Shown piece by piece: positions 44,526 to 57,025 of a stretch of 64,000 bases of DNA. Position 1 is the stretch's first letter. Each line of letters begins with the position of its first letter. Source of the stretch: Pholiota molesta (Eukaryota > Basidiomycota > Agaricomycetes > Agaricales > Strophariaceae); contig JACGCK010000110.1 in assembly GCA_014925825.1 (NCBI GenBank), positions 94,112-158,111 on the forward strand, written 5' to 3'. Below the pieces are notes generated by a model. The model had not been told where the DNA came from. It worked only from the letters and a program-made list of their open reading frames with translations, and did not search any database. The position numbers and the translations under genes were made by a program.

Positions 44526-47500
44526 GCTGGCATTCGGTGGTGTGCTGTCGATAGATTTCACGAGGCACAAAGTGCGGGTATGGTGCGTTTTATTTTAGTT
44601 TTATTCATGGCGAGTTCTGACTTATTGCAGGGTGAAACTAGGTTGAGCGTCTCGTGTTGGTTTATACCACTCCCACCTCCCATAAAGTATTGCTATATAA
44701 AACTACTTAATCATTTTTATTCGAATCACGAGTCCGATATCCTTCTTATCTGCAAGATGTCATAGCGCACGTTCTTCACGCCTGATGAACCCCTTGATTC
44801 ACCTTTTTACACCGGAGCACGGCGCGGACATCGACCGCAAATATTCAGGCATCAATCTATCGCAGCAATCCAATCCAAAATCATGGAATTATGCCGGATG
44901 AGGACATCTTCTATCTTCAAGAATTTTGAAGACTGACATATCCAGGCTTCTTTTTGCGCAAAGATACTGCTAGATCTCAAAATATGACGCTTAGCGGGGA
45001 AGAACGTGAGTTTCCGGGCGCGTAAGCATTTTTTTCTGGCTCAGGTTTTGTCGATATTCCGCGGTTCGCGAGTCAGATGCATTCTTGGGTTGACATCGTA
45101 CGTCCGAAATCCGTCCTCGTCTTCGTCAACGATCATAATGTGGCTTTAGGTTTGCTATTCTGCGCCGCGTCTTCTCCTGTTCTCGCAGCGCATGAGGTCC
45201 ACCTTGGGTACACCCGAGATTGACGAAAGGCAACATATCGAAGCCATATGGTTAGATGCAGGTCCACCCCTGCATAGCTACGCAAGATATCGGGTATGTA
45301 CCTGCGAGAGCCGCGTAGACATTCCCGCCGGGAGGACTCACACACCAGAGTCACTCGCAGTGCGGAGCTAAAGCTGCCCAACATTCCCCCAACGCGTTTT
45401 ATCGTGTCTATACACACGATCTGTCAAGTATCTGTAGCGGTTCGTCATTTCTTGCGCAACCCTTGATCTGAGCACAATTCAAACTTCTTTGACTCACGAT
45501 TAGCCTCACGGTTGCTATATGCAGAGATAATATCTACATCTTCGAGGATCCTCGCAAGACGAATCCAATCCTGGACCCGAATCCTTGATGCGCCAGAGGA
45601 TCCATATGGACATATTACCCCAGGTTTTTTCGGAATCCCGCATCAATCGTACTGAATAGTGATAACATCATACTATAGGCACTCCAGGCGCCCTCGATTC
45701 TTCGTTTCTTAGTCGACGGGAACTCCCGTTCGTGCAAAATAACTTTCCTTGATCTGTTTCCTTCATTAACACATACATGTTTAGATAGCCCTTTCGACAG
45801 TATAGGCTTGCGGATCCATCCGTTTCATTTCCCAACTTCTCAAACAAACATACGGGCGAGTCAAGCGCTCATCTAGTTTACATCTTCCGGTTTTTTTTTT
45901 TTGATGAACCCTATTCGAACCACCTTCAGATAGACTCCACAAATAATACCTCGAACCGTCATGAGCTACACTCGACGCCCTACCGAATCTCGATGAGCCT
46001 TCCTTTCCCTTCCTGCTACCCTCGTCTTGGTGCAGTCATGTCTTGTAAAGGACTAGTGCTGTGAATTCGAGTGTCGTCAAAAGGTTGGGGACAATAAGTC
46101 GGGTCCTTTAGGCCACTTTTCTCCACATCAGAAGACATGGTAGCGGCAAGTCCTCGACAAATAAGGTTGATGACATGAGAACCAGTGAGATAACCACCCC
46201 CTGCTCAAGTAGCTGCTATTTAGGGCCTCGTGGCGCAAACTGCGCATTATTACGGTAAGATATATCAGGAAATATCTCCAGCTCGAGGATGAGAAAAAGC
46301 AGTAGCGAACAGGATACAGCATTTCGCTGGGTGGAGGATTCCGAAATATAGCGCACACCATCTCCCAGCTGGTATTTTCGCAGCATCGAAGCTCCGAAGC
46401 GACACGCTTAAACTAACGTAAGTTCTTCAGAAACCCCATAGATGATGCGAGAGGCGTCGAAGGCTGTCGAAGACCAGCGAGAGTTGAGCGAGAGGCAGGT
46501 CACCGGACCGGCCGGGACGTCGGATCCGGGACCGTTCATTTGTGCCGCATTTCCTAATATAGAACGTGCGTATTTTTGGACCACCATGAAGCGCCTTGAA
46601 ATTATTTGGATGCTTCAGCCCAAAATACCTGCAGAGTTCAGGGAGAGGCTGAAAAACAGGAAGTCAGAGACTGGGAGTCGAGACACACATGCAAGGTCTT
46701 TGGAACCCTTAGGAAGGTGATCGGAAGACGCGAGAATAGGGAGATTTTCGGTAATTTATGTCCTCTAGAAATGGAGATATGTTAAATGCCTCCTTGTTTG
46801 CATTGCCTCATTTCTAATCCCAGTTAGAAGTATTGCAGCTTATGCTGCCAAAGTAAATCAGCATCTGTTGTTTCTTTACCTGTCATTGGGTCATTTTGGG
46901 CGCATTGGAACCTTCGAAGTTCGGAAGAATTCTAGGTGAGGACAATTCTCTGTCAGTGCTTATGTGCATGTTTCGCCTTCTAAAGTCGCCTTCAGAAGAG
47001 GTCAAGGAAGCTCAGAAGCAGAGTTCTGTGAACTTGGCAACGGCGTGCTCTCTTTCTTTCTTCCGGTTCACCTCGGCCATAATTTGCTCGCATGACACCG
47101 ACGTCGGAGCTTTGGAAGTGGGTAATAATCGCGGATGCTGTATGTATATACTGCGAAGAGACTTTGGGAGTGGAAAATTGTAGAATTTTGTGCAACGTTA
47201 TCGGCTGGAGGAAAACGCTTCTGGCACAGTTTCCACGCGAAGCCTCTCAGAAGAGGCAATTTATCTATTACTCTGACCCCGCTTCGTGGAAGTTGAAGAG
47301 CTTAATACCAGTGGCCTATTTCAAACAAGCCCGAAACCTTGATAGACATGTCCTGTTATTTTTAACGGTAGAGCAAACGTTCTAGCATATCTTCAGAAGC
47401 GGTTACTTGTTCTAAATAATTATATCCAGTATACTATCGGCATCAGATCCCTTTGTAGTTGGGACGATACTTGTTATGGCCCACCATCATATGTTTATCA

Positions 47501-49025
47501 CAATATTTCGCCGGTTTGGTTCTGAAATTCCACATATATCTCCTCTTTGGGATATGGTGGGCGAGGAGCTTGGTCTTCTAGAGACGGATTTACTCTTGAG
47601 CCAGACCAAGTTACGATTTGGGTGGCATATGGAGGCATCTAATTGTTGTTTGTCCAGAGAATGTTGGGAGACCTTCTCGAGGCTCGGCGAATCGCGTCAC
47701 TGAACACTCTGGAAGGCCGGTAGGTTGGCAAGCATTGGATCGAAGGAAATGATCCTATCGGCTTGAACTTTATATCTTCCAGCCGCCTGTTACTTCCCGA
47801 GACGGAGCTTTGGGTTGACAAGAGGCACAGTACGGCGAAAAAAAAAACTCTAGCATTTACTAAAATTTCGAGGTGTTGTGTATCAGCAAGCCACCAAATC
47901 AGGGCAGTCTCAGATTAACAAGCATTGATTTCAATAAATGTGGTTTGCGAAATCTTCATCTGAACATCATCGAAATACCTGTTAGTTTTAAAAATAACAC
48001 TTCCGCCATGCAACTCGTCGAACGCTCGGACTTTGTTCGGGGGGTCGGACACCGCCGTTCTCAATCCTACACAGCCGTGTCGGCGTGTCCCAGGAATCCT
48101 TCGCAAGAGCACGCTCGGAAGCCGGGGCATTTAAGTTACTCGAAAGTACCACTCGCGTGGCTCTTCCGGCTATGCAGAGAAAACGTGGTTTATCTGTCAG
48201 TTCGAAATGGCCGACAGCAGATGAGAACTCAGAACTCAGAAGCTCGGTGTCTCCCGATGATCGCCCTCGACGACCTTCGCGCATGCAGTTCACTAAGCCA
48301 TGACCGGGAAACATGAACCTGGGCATGGATAAAGTTCTTTCAGCTAATGAGATCAAGGTCATGAGCTGGAAACGATTTTGTATGGGGATCTGACACTTCA
48401 TCTTGATCCTTTTTCACACCTTCAGATTCACTGGCGGAAGGTGTGGTTTGGTGTGCACGTGTGCAACGTTGAAGTTCTCCCCAAGGTTCTACATTTAGGT
48501 TGGATTTTTCATGTCTTCGGTATGCTCACCTGTCATACATGTCATGGGTAGATTGAAGGTTGGATCTGCCGCTTTGATAGGACATGAACAAGTTGCCCGT
48601 AAGTAGATATATTTCATTCCTTCCCACCCATGTCTTGTGATTAGTATGAGCTCTGGCTATCATAGTTGTTCTAGGGAAACATAGCTAAGAGCGGGGTTAC
48701 TTGGCGTATGCGTATGCAGCGCTCTAAGTCAATATCCTGCACTTCTGGGTGCATTAAATGCCTAGGATCCCGTTAATATCAATCGAAAACACATAGGTCC
48801 TGTTTCTAAGTTGCTGTCGTCTAAGTCCCTCCGCCGGCTTTAGGGCCGAGGTCTATAAATGGTGAAAAGTATGAGAAAGAAAAGAGATGCGAGTACATAT
48901 CTTCGCAAATCCATGCGTGGATATCTATACGGAACGACTCGTGATTTTGATGAGAGAAGATAGTTCCAAAAAAGAAGTTGCGGCTGGGTATGACAAAACA
49001 AAATATAGTACAGCATTCACGGTCA
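44526..49025. other. Gene-poor stretch of 4.5 kb
   Basis: I see no frame with a family signature or a convincing exon chain in this interval. Open frames are short and overlap on both strands (for example 46442-46720 plus and 47988-48401 minus). A stretch near 45500-45620 is weakly protein-like (SRILARRIQSWTRILDAPED) but ends quickly. A T-run lies at about 45892. Local composition is balanced and no long repeat was recognised. Confidence 0.4.
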
Positions 49026-50200
49026 TTACATTCTGGCTTTGATCATATGTTGGATGCTCTGAGGATCCAATACACTCTGGGGATAAGGAAGCGCTCCAAG
49101 CATGCTAGATTGCAGATGGACCGCACCACCATCGACGGGTAACACCTGACCTGTGATAAATGAAGCAGCGTCGCTGAACAAGAAGACAGTGGCGTTGGCA
49201 ATATCGCTAACTGCACCCATCCGACCGGCGGGGTAACCCTGTTGGGGCTTGTCGGTTTTGGGGGAGAGACGATCCATGCCTTCGGTACCTGCAATGGGTC
49301 CTGGGGCAATAACATTGGAACGAACTCCATTGGGACCTTCCTCAACTGCTAATACGGCTGAAAGAGCATCGACGCCGGCTTTCGCAGCAGAAACGTGAGC
49401 TTGGAAAGGCATACCTGCGGAACCTGAGAACACCATTTTGACAGTAATGTGATTTTTCACTCACCGTTGTAGTGCAGAGTTGCACTAACATGGATGTAAG
49501 CACCCTTGGAACGACGGAGATGTTCGAGAGTCGCCTTGATCGTGTTAAATGTCCCAATCTGAGCGTGTTAAATTTTATATAAATACAGTGTTCTGGGTTA
49601 CGGAAAAACGTTTTCGACGTACTGTGTCGATCTCCATGACTGTTTTGAAAGCATTTTCTGACATTCCAGAAATAGGCACTAGGAAGTTACCCGCAGCACC
49701 TGTGTGGCATTAGCGAAAGCCCAGTAAAGATTGAAAATGAAACACTGTTGAACATACCACAAATGACGTAGTCGATCCTGCCGAACTTCGCGATGGTTTT
49801 CGCAACAGCGTCCTTGAGCTGAGCTGGGTGCCTTACGTCCGCTTGCGTGGGTATACATTCCTGGCCAGTAGCTTCTGACAACTCCTTCGCTGTCTGGGTC
49901 AAGCGGTCAAGCCTTGAAGTTTGAGGGAGATGGTTAGAGAGTTGGTATTTGGACCCAAAGAACAAACACACTTGCGACCAGCAATGGCAGCATTTGCGCC
50001 ATGACGCATCTAGTAGTGAAAATAGGGTTCACAACAGCTTCCCCCAGAACAAAAATTGGAAAGTATACCATGGCTTCTGTCATTCCACGACATATTCCGG
50101 AGCCTCCACCTGTGCAAAAGAGCACCTTCCCTTTGAAGATATCAGCCTTGAAAACGGAAGTGGAATCCACGATTGGCACTACGTGAGCAGATGGAGGCAT
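49026..50200 (-). CDS. SPS19: 2,4-dienoyl-CoA reductase-like SDR, peroxisomal type
   Basis: Six exons on the minus strand (50200-50069, 50009-49972, 49912-49758, 49699-49623, 49558-49465, 49414-49026) give 294 residues. The cofactor motif is TGGGSGIC (T-G-x-x-x-G-I), followed by AAIAGRK, a QADVR acidic/amide pocket, [16 protein letters not shown] (the NxAG equivalent), VSATLHYN, and [20 protein letters not shown] in place of the YxxxK region. Further on come [19 protein letters not shown] and [11 protein letters not shown]. This matches the DECR/Sps19 branch of the SDR superfamily. Family knowledge: these NADPH enzymes reduce 2,4-dienoyl-CoA during beta-oxidation of unsaturated fatty acids. 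The C-terminus ARM fits the PTS1 pattern [SAC][KRH][LM], which supports peroxisomal import. Confidence 0.9.
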
Positions 50201-50768
50201 GACAATTCAAATTCGGATATTAGGTTGATACGGAAGCACTTGAACGCGTCGTAGTTTTTTTAAAGGCGCTCGGATGTTGGAGTATGTATGGTGGTAGAGC
50301 AACCACAAGTGGCATGCCAATGCCAGCGCTTTCCCATACCCCGCTATACCCCGGTCTACCGTCTAACCGGCTCACTTTTGCCGGTCTAAACGCGGCAATC
50401 CTTAGTCACCGGTTTCGTGAACTTCAATCACAATCCACCTGCCTTGAAAAAAGTCGTTGAAACTCAAATCATACTGGCTGTCGTGATGTAAGTACCAGGG
50501 GATAAGCATATTTGAACGCGTATTCCAGATAATGACGTTGAAGAATCGCCACCAATGAGCCATACTTGCATACAACTTATGACTGCCATTGTATCTTCGC
50601 ACATTTTCAAGGAAGGCACTGCCTTGGATAAGGACCGAAAGTACGATGCTGGGAAATGCCAAGTCCCCACCTCCAAATTTAATCCATCCCGGACGACTAC
50701 CAATCCAACGAACTTGATTGGTCTAAGATGCTTGCTAACAATGAAGGTGGGTCGGTGTCGATGATATA
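50201..50768. other. Intergenic between the SDR gene and the MITE
   Basis: No gene recognised. Near 50337-50420 there is a cluster of CCGGT and TACCCCG motifs that resembles the tandem CCCCATA-rich interior of the adjacent MITE and could be remnant transposon sequence. Confidence 0.35.
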
Positions 50769-51365
50769 CAGTCGAACCCCTCTTAAACCATAACTCTCGC
50801 ACCCCATAACCCCTTACACCCCATAGCAAAATCGATCCACCGACTCGGTGGGCGGGGAATTGCAGACCATAACCCATAGGTCCGCAATACCCCATACCCC
50901 ATACCCCTTAGGAGAAAAAACCCATAGATTATAGGGGTCATATCATTGATTTTGGAGCATAAAAAGCGATTATATACTGTTAATTGATACATTGTAGAAT
51001 TCCTATAGTCAGACACCCATCTTAATTGGGCACAATTCAAGGAAAAGGTCTGTCCATAGGCCAGCCATAGGCCGGTGATGCAACGGAGGTGCGTGGGAAT
51101 ACTGATTGATGGCGGCCCGCTGGTCATCATCGACATCAAACTGCCCGCAAAGGTACGAAGATGCTCGTTTTGACTGAGATTTCACAACGATGAACATTGT
51201 ACAAAGCTCTCACCTAAAGTATAAGCTAATCCATGAAGAATTGAGGCGAAAAAAGCCTACAAATCTTTGTCTCTATTTTTAGCATACCTCTCCGATGCCA
51301 TGACCCCTCATAACCCATAGCCCCGGACGTCCACCGACAGGTATGGGTTATGAGGGGTTCGACTG
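50769..51365. mobile_element. Non-autonomous pogo/Tc1-mariner-like element (MITE)
   Basis: Terminal inverted repeats start CAGTCGAACCCCTC on both sides. The left one continues TTAAACCATA and the right one, reverse-complemented, ATAACCCATA. The element is 597 bp, is flanked by TATA on both sides (TA target duplication) and has no transposase frame. Subterminal regions are rich in CCCCATA/CCCATA repeats. TIRs beginning CAGT with TA duplication are typical of the pogo group (established knowledge). Confidence 0.85.
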
Positions 51366-52412
51366 TATATTTAAACGGGAACTCGTTACAAGCCTATCGC
51401 GATCTGGTGAACGCCATGTTATTGACTCGTGCGGTTCGTGGAACATTTTCTCAGCATCCTCAAAGTATTTATATCTAAGGTAATACCTAAGTATCTACTA
51501 AGTATCTGCGGGCGCACTTACTTATGGTCCTATCTATGAATAAATCAATCAGAAAGATGCCGGAGAAGCAGGGTGTATGTAGCTGGGGTAATGCTAAGTA
51601 CTTACTCACACGATGCTATGTATGCACTCTCCGTACTCGAGATCCCTTTCAAGAAATAGAACCGTTTCTACCACAACTCAACTCTTCGAAGTCCGGGTAA
51701 GGGCTCTTCGGTAGATGAATATAAGCGATCATTTGATGCATTTCACTTGAGTCAGAAAGTTCGTGGTTGCAGCAAGTTTGCAGAAATACTATCAGGTAGC
51801 ACTGCCACAGAAGTTGGCCACAAGACGCTTTCGCAGTTGTGAATATGTAGACAGCTCATTACTATATGGACACCTCCAAGACTCATCATGTCTACTTGAT
51901 ACATATCTACCATTCATCGCGGCGATAATTGGGCAAGGGGATCTAAAATCTTCAATATATATGTGGACAATATGAGTAATTCAATCGATAGTTCCTCCTA
52001 CCGCCGGCAATTTGATCGAAGGTTGGTGATTCAATACAATACATACTAGAGTCTATTAGAGTCTGGACGATCTTTTTGAATTGATAAGGCACTTGGAAAC
52101 ATTTCAATTCAGTTTCCGCCTTCATGGCTCCGAAAGTTCAATCAATTAAAATTGTATTGGGCATTATACACCCTTGAGATGCGCGTGCGATCAACGGCTA
52201 AACGATAACAGTGGAAGATCAAAATTCGACAAAAAGGTCGATAAAGGGTAATGAATGAGGCCTAGTGATGGCCTAGTGATTATATAAAGGATACATTATG
52301 CACAACGAAATGGTACCAACCACCGACCCATACAAAAGCAAAAAAAGAGTACTAGCACAGCACAAGAATGTCCTTCCAAGATTCCACGACTTACGTACCT
52401 TTGCATCTCGTT
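51366..52412. other. Intergenic downstream of the HMG-box gene
   Basis: No gene recognised. A patch of imperfect TAAGTA(T) repeats (AAGTATTTATATCTAAGG, CCTAAGTATCTACTAAGTATC) lies at 51462-51506. Confidence 0.4.
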
Positions 52413-53903
52413 TCACTCTCTGGCCCAGAACGGTGGCGGTGGATGCCCACTCGCAGAGTTCGAAGAAGCCGATGTTTGGGATGAGTGTGAGTATCCTGTT
52501 TGCACAGGTGGCAGGCTTCTTTGACCATAAAGCAGAGGGTCTCTCCCAGACGCAGGGTACGACGGGAGAGAAGACGACGTCGGAGGATATCCCCGTGGTG
52601 CGAAGTCCCTCGGCATAGAAGAGTGCATGTGGTTAAGGGACTCATAATCGGCCGAGTGTGGCGGCAAAGAAGGAGGTGTCGAGACATTTGTCTGGAACGG
52701 GGATGGATGCGCTTGGCTGGGATAAAATGGAGTGGTCAAGGTAGGGAAGAAGTTGGTTGAAGAGGACGAAGCAGTGGGAGAGCCTGCGGAGGGTTCGGCG
52801 CTTGCCCACGGACTTGCAGAGGCTGTCGCTGAGTACGGACTATGCTTTTGACTGCCCATCGCACGAGGTTCCTGATTTCCCAGCCAAGGGGGAGCCATTC
52901 GGTCAACCCTTGCTTGCCATCCCGAATGGTCAGGGCCAAACATGGAGGACGATGCTGCGGAGCTTGCTTGCTGACCATACGAGTAATTGAGGGGCTCGTG
53001 TCCCACAGGCAGACGAGGTGAGGTATTTGAGCCCATAGGCGGTCCCATGCGATCAGGATGCCCAGACCCGCCATATGACATCCGCGATTCGTGTTGACCG
53101 TTTGATCGAAATGGACCATCCGAGGAAACCTGGTGACCAGAAGCACGCGCGTGGGCCCCATATTTTCCGTGGTCCACAGCCGTCTGCGACATGGTGTATG
53201 GCGGTCGGGAGTACGATGCAGATAGTGAGGATTCTAGGTCCTCACCCTCGATAGGTGAGGGCTCTAGGTCGATGCTCTCATCATCTGGAACGGCTTGATC
53301 GGCTGATCTTATCGAGCCAGCGTCAGAACGTCGGCGTTTCCTCGAATTGTTGGGCCTCCGTCGATAAACATAGTCTGGGTATCGTGTGTTGAATGTCTCT
53401 TTCAGCTGCTTCGCTTGTTCAAGGTAGAACTGCTTCTCAGACTGAAAAAGCGTCAGAAAAAGATGTGAAGTCGACATGTTGCGTATTCACCGGTGGCATT
53501 GATACCCATTCCTTGCTGAGTATTTTGCTAATCTCCCCTGTCCGCATGGCCTGGTTTTCCGCAGACACCTGAGGCCGCCGACGGCGGGCAAAAATCATGA
53601 AGGCGTTCATGGGGCGTTTTGGTGTCCCATCCGCGTTGAGGGTTTGTAGGGTCAGTGCGGCATTAGCGTCATCTGCAACAGTTGGTCAATGATAACCATG
53701 CGCAAGACACAAAAAATACGCGCACCTTCGTTCTCTGCCTCGATTTTGGGTGTATCGGGATAGAGCGCGTAATTACCATCCTCTGACCCCGATTGCGAAG
53801 CATGCTCGTCGTGTTTTTCGAAGTGGGCGCTTGGGTTGAAACTATGGGAGGCGGATGCGCTCGACGCGTGTGGCGAAACACCGTAATTATGGTGGCGACT
53901 CAT
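52413..53903 (-). CDS. HMG-box (MATA/SOX-like) transcription factor
   Basis: Three exons on the minus strand (53903-53726, 53672-53491, 53441-52413) encode 462 residues. The HMG box spans about residues 78-150, beginning KRPMNAFMIFARRRRPQVSA and continuing GEISKILSKEWVSMPPSEKQ and YLEQAKQLKETFNTRYPDYV, with the basic extension RRRPNNSRKRRR as a likely nuclear signal. The box is split by the second intron after SMPP. The rest is Ser/Pro/Gly-rich and probably disordered. Family knowledge: this subclass includes fungal pheromone-response and mating regulators (Prf1, Ste11-like), but such a role here is only inference. The start MSRHHNYG is the first ATG of the open frame. Confidence 0.9.
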
Positions 53904-56900
53904 TATTGAATCGCGAGAGAGGCGGGGCGAGGAATTCGAGTAAGAGGAGGATGGGGGCGAAGCGATGAAGAGGCAGCGGTGTGCGTAGTGATCGGTGCTG
54001 TCTCAGTCTTTCAGACGAATCGGTAGAAAGGCAGAGGGCGGAACGAAATGCGGAAGCAAGCAGAGTTTATGGACAACCGTATGCTTGCTGTTCGCTACCA
54101 CCAGACCACGGATGCCCCCTTTGTTCTTCCCAACTCCAGTGTTGTTGACGTATTATCCCAGGAAGGGTGCTTCTGGCAAACAATCCAGTTTGATCGACCA
54201 GTAGATCTGGCTCATAACACCGCTTGATGAACCCTTGCAACACTGGCTCACAGGCACACAGCGGATTACTAGGTCGTCGAATCTTTTCCGAGAATTTTCG
54301 ACAGTCCGTAAGTAGACCGCCCTCCTTCTGAAATCTACCAGTTGTCCGGAACTTGGGATTCCTCATGCGGCTAGATGAACAAATAGAGAACGGAATCCAC
54401 AAGCGCACAAAACCCCAAATGATCGAATGAGGGACCCCCGTGATGTTTCAAGATCACTTGCTGTGCCTCCACGGCCTTTTCCAGATATTTTGTGGCGCCG
54501 TCGCAAAGGAACCCTTGCACCTGAGAACAAAATACATCAAAATACACACATTCCCAAGATTTGAATCAGCGCGAATGTGCTGCGGACTCTCAACTTCTAG
54601 ATCCCCCGATCTCAGATCTCCCAGATTCTACATGTCCACCTGTTGCCTTGGCATGCTCGTGCTGAATTTAAAATTTATGACGATCTGTGGTATATATGGG
54701 CGTCAAAATGCGACTGAGGTCCATGCTCAGATACGCTGCGCTGCGCGCAAACGAGAGGAACCCGAGTGAGACAGGTTCCCGAGACATGTGAGCGCCGATT
54801 GCTCACCCAGATAGGTACTCATGGCCCGCGATAAATGGGGCTGTGAACTTTCAGGATGTTCACGGCTCCGAATGCAGCGGGAATCGGGATGTTTGACCAA
54901 GTTTTGGCCCATCGCTCATGTGTAGTCAACATCCTTCATGTCAGTTAAGCTTGGTTAATTTAACTGGAGGAAACAACCCTAGAATCAAATCAATCGTCAT
55001 CTTTGGTGATAAAACGATAGATGGATCAGGCAGGTTTCTGGAGATCAGCGAATCCGAAAAGCCCATCTCAAAGTCACTTGCACTCTTCCACCTACGTCTC
55101 CCAACTTATATCTCGTAAATGGTGAACAGACCGCGTCAAACCCACCTCTGGTAGAATCAACAACTCTTGACAGTTGTCAAGGCGTGCGACATCATATATC
55201 CATCTGTCGCCGATCACTGTCGTCAGCTTTTCGTCTTCTCTGCTTTCTCACTTCAACTATCGTCAGTGGTCCCCGTACGTGTGAAAGCATCAGGATGTAA
55301 CCGCAGCGGAGTATTGCCCTTTCGTCCATCTGCGAGCGTGTATTTTTGGGGTCCATATGGCAAACACGCCTTCGGTTCGGGTACAATAACGTAGCATGAA
55401 ATCGTCGAACGGTGAGACCAACACCTTCCAAAACTTGAAGCTCCTTCCGAATTGTTTCTTGAAATGAATTTAGAAAGAACGGCACCAGGTGTCGTCTTAC
55501 CTGTTGCCGCGTGGCGCACTTTGGGTTATACTTTTCAGAGTGGGATCAAGAAAAAAAATAGGTTTGAATCACGGATAGTAGAAGCAATTTAGATTTACGC
55601 TGGAAGCGCCTATAGTATATACAGCTTTCTGATCATGTATCTTGGAATAAAATACTAACAATGGTGCTAATACGTCGTCGAGCGCGCTGTGATGCTGATT
55701 GGATGATGGGTAGTATTACACCGGGTTAGTCGAAATCTTTACCTCATTAATCAGGTGAGAATTGAAACAGATAAGTGGCCGATGCGTTTGGCTAGCTGCG
55801 TAGTAAGTGTCATGGTAGAGACGTGTGCGGCAACCGTGGAAGTCTGCTTGTCGAAAGGACGATCCAACGAACCTCCTTTGAACTTTGCACCCGTACCCGG
55901 TGAGTTTCTCCCGTATCAAAGTTCGTCTTGCATTATCATCCTAGCAATCACACAGTCAAAGAAGGGACCTCAAAACCAGAGGCGATGTTCTATAAAAGGA
56001 TTAAGATGGAAAAATTTGGAGTCACCGTCAGAGCCGTTAAGCGCGCCAATAGAATACTTAGCAAAATTGGCGCCCGCTGGCATTGTGCGCAAGGCATGTT
56101 ACTGCCATTGCGAATAAATATAATCTCTTTCTTTATCAGCCGCTACTTACTTATCTCTATCGATATCTTATTTCTCAACGCGGGTAAAGCTAAAAACTTA
56201 CATTTGCTATCTTTTTGCATCACGCTAGTGGTGATAAGAGTAAGGGCCTGTAAGGGCCCAGCTTCCTAAAAAGGTAATCAGAAAGAAATCACCCTATTCG
56301 CACTTGCACTTTTTCAGTCAGGGGAAGCCCCTGGGAGGACCCACCGGCATTCATATGATTTCTGCCAGCGTGCTTTTCCGGTGAGCGCTCGTTGCCATCC
56401 GTCACACTAAAACCAAACTAAAACTGTCCAGACCCTACATAGACGTCTTAAAAATTGCCCTTCATCGATTTCCCTCGTTTACCCGTTTTCGACGTCCGTA
56501 TTTTGAGTCTGATCAAGCGGCTTTGGCAAGCTTTGTCTGGCGCAGTAAAGATTTCTCGGAGAAAGGATTGCTATCCATCAGTACATTTTATTGTGGCTCA
56601 TGGACATGTGTTTTGATCGTATCAGAAGTCCAAGATCATGGGGCAAACAAAGGGACTCGCAATTCGTCGCGGATCTAAAGTCGATCTAAAGTGGCAGTCT
56701 GAGCAATTTGTGAGCAATCCAAGAGCAATCTTACACTTGAAGGAACATATGTATATATGGTACGAAATACTCCACTATGAGGATCTCTTCGTCAACATAC
56801 CCATATTTTGATCTTGAACGCAAGGATTGTCCACACAGCAAACACAGTTCGTCGTGATGGAGGGCGCTTTGTCACATTTATGTCACACAGCAACCGATGA

Positions 56901-57025
56901 TAAGATACTAGATTAAGCAATCGTGACATACCATCGCATCGTACCACCGCAGCGTCCGCGCCCTTCAAGCACTCACCAGACCCTATACCCACCCAGCTCA
57001 CTGGTTTTTGATCAGAATACTCACC
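53904..57025. other. Intergenic stretch of 3.1 kb
   Basis: No exon chain or repeat with recognisable identity was found. Short frames (for example 55755-56117 plus) start in poor contexts and show no family pattern. The leader of the HMG-box gene (pyrimidine-rich on its strand) occupies the left end. Confidence 0.4.
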
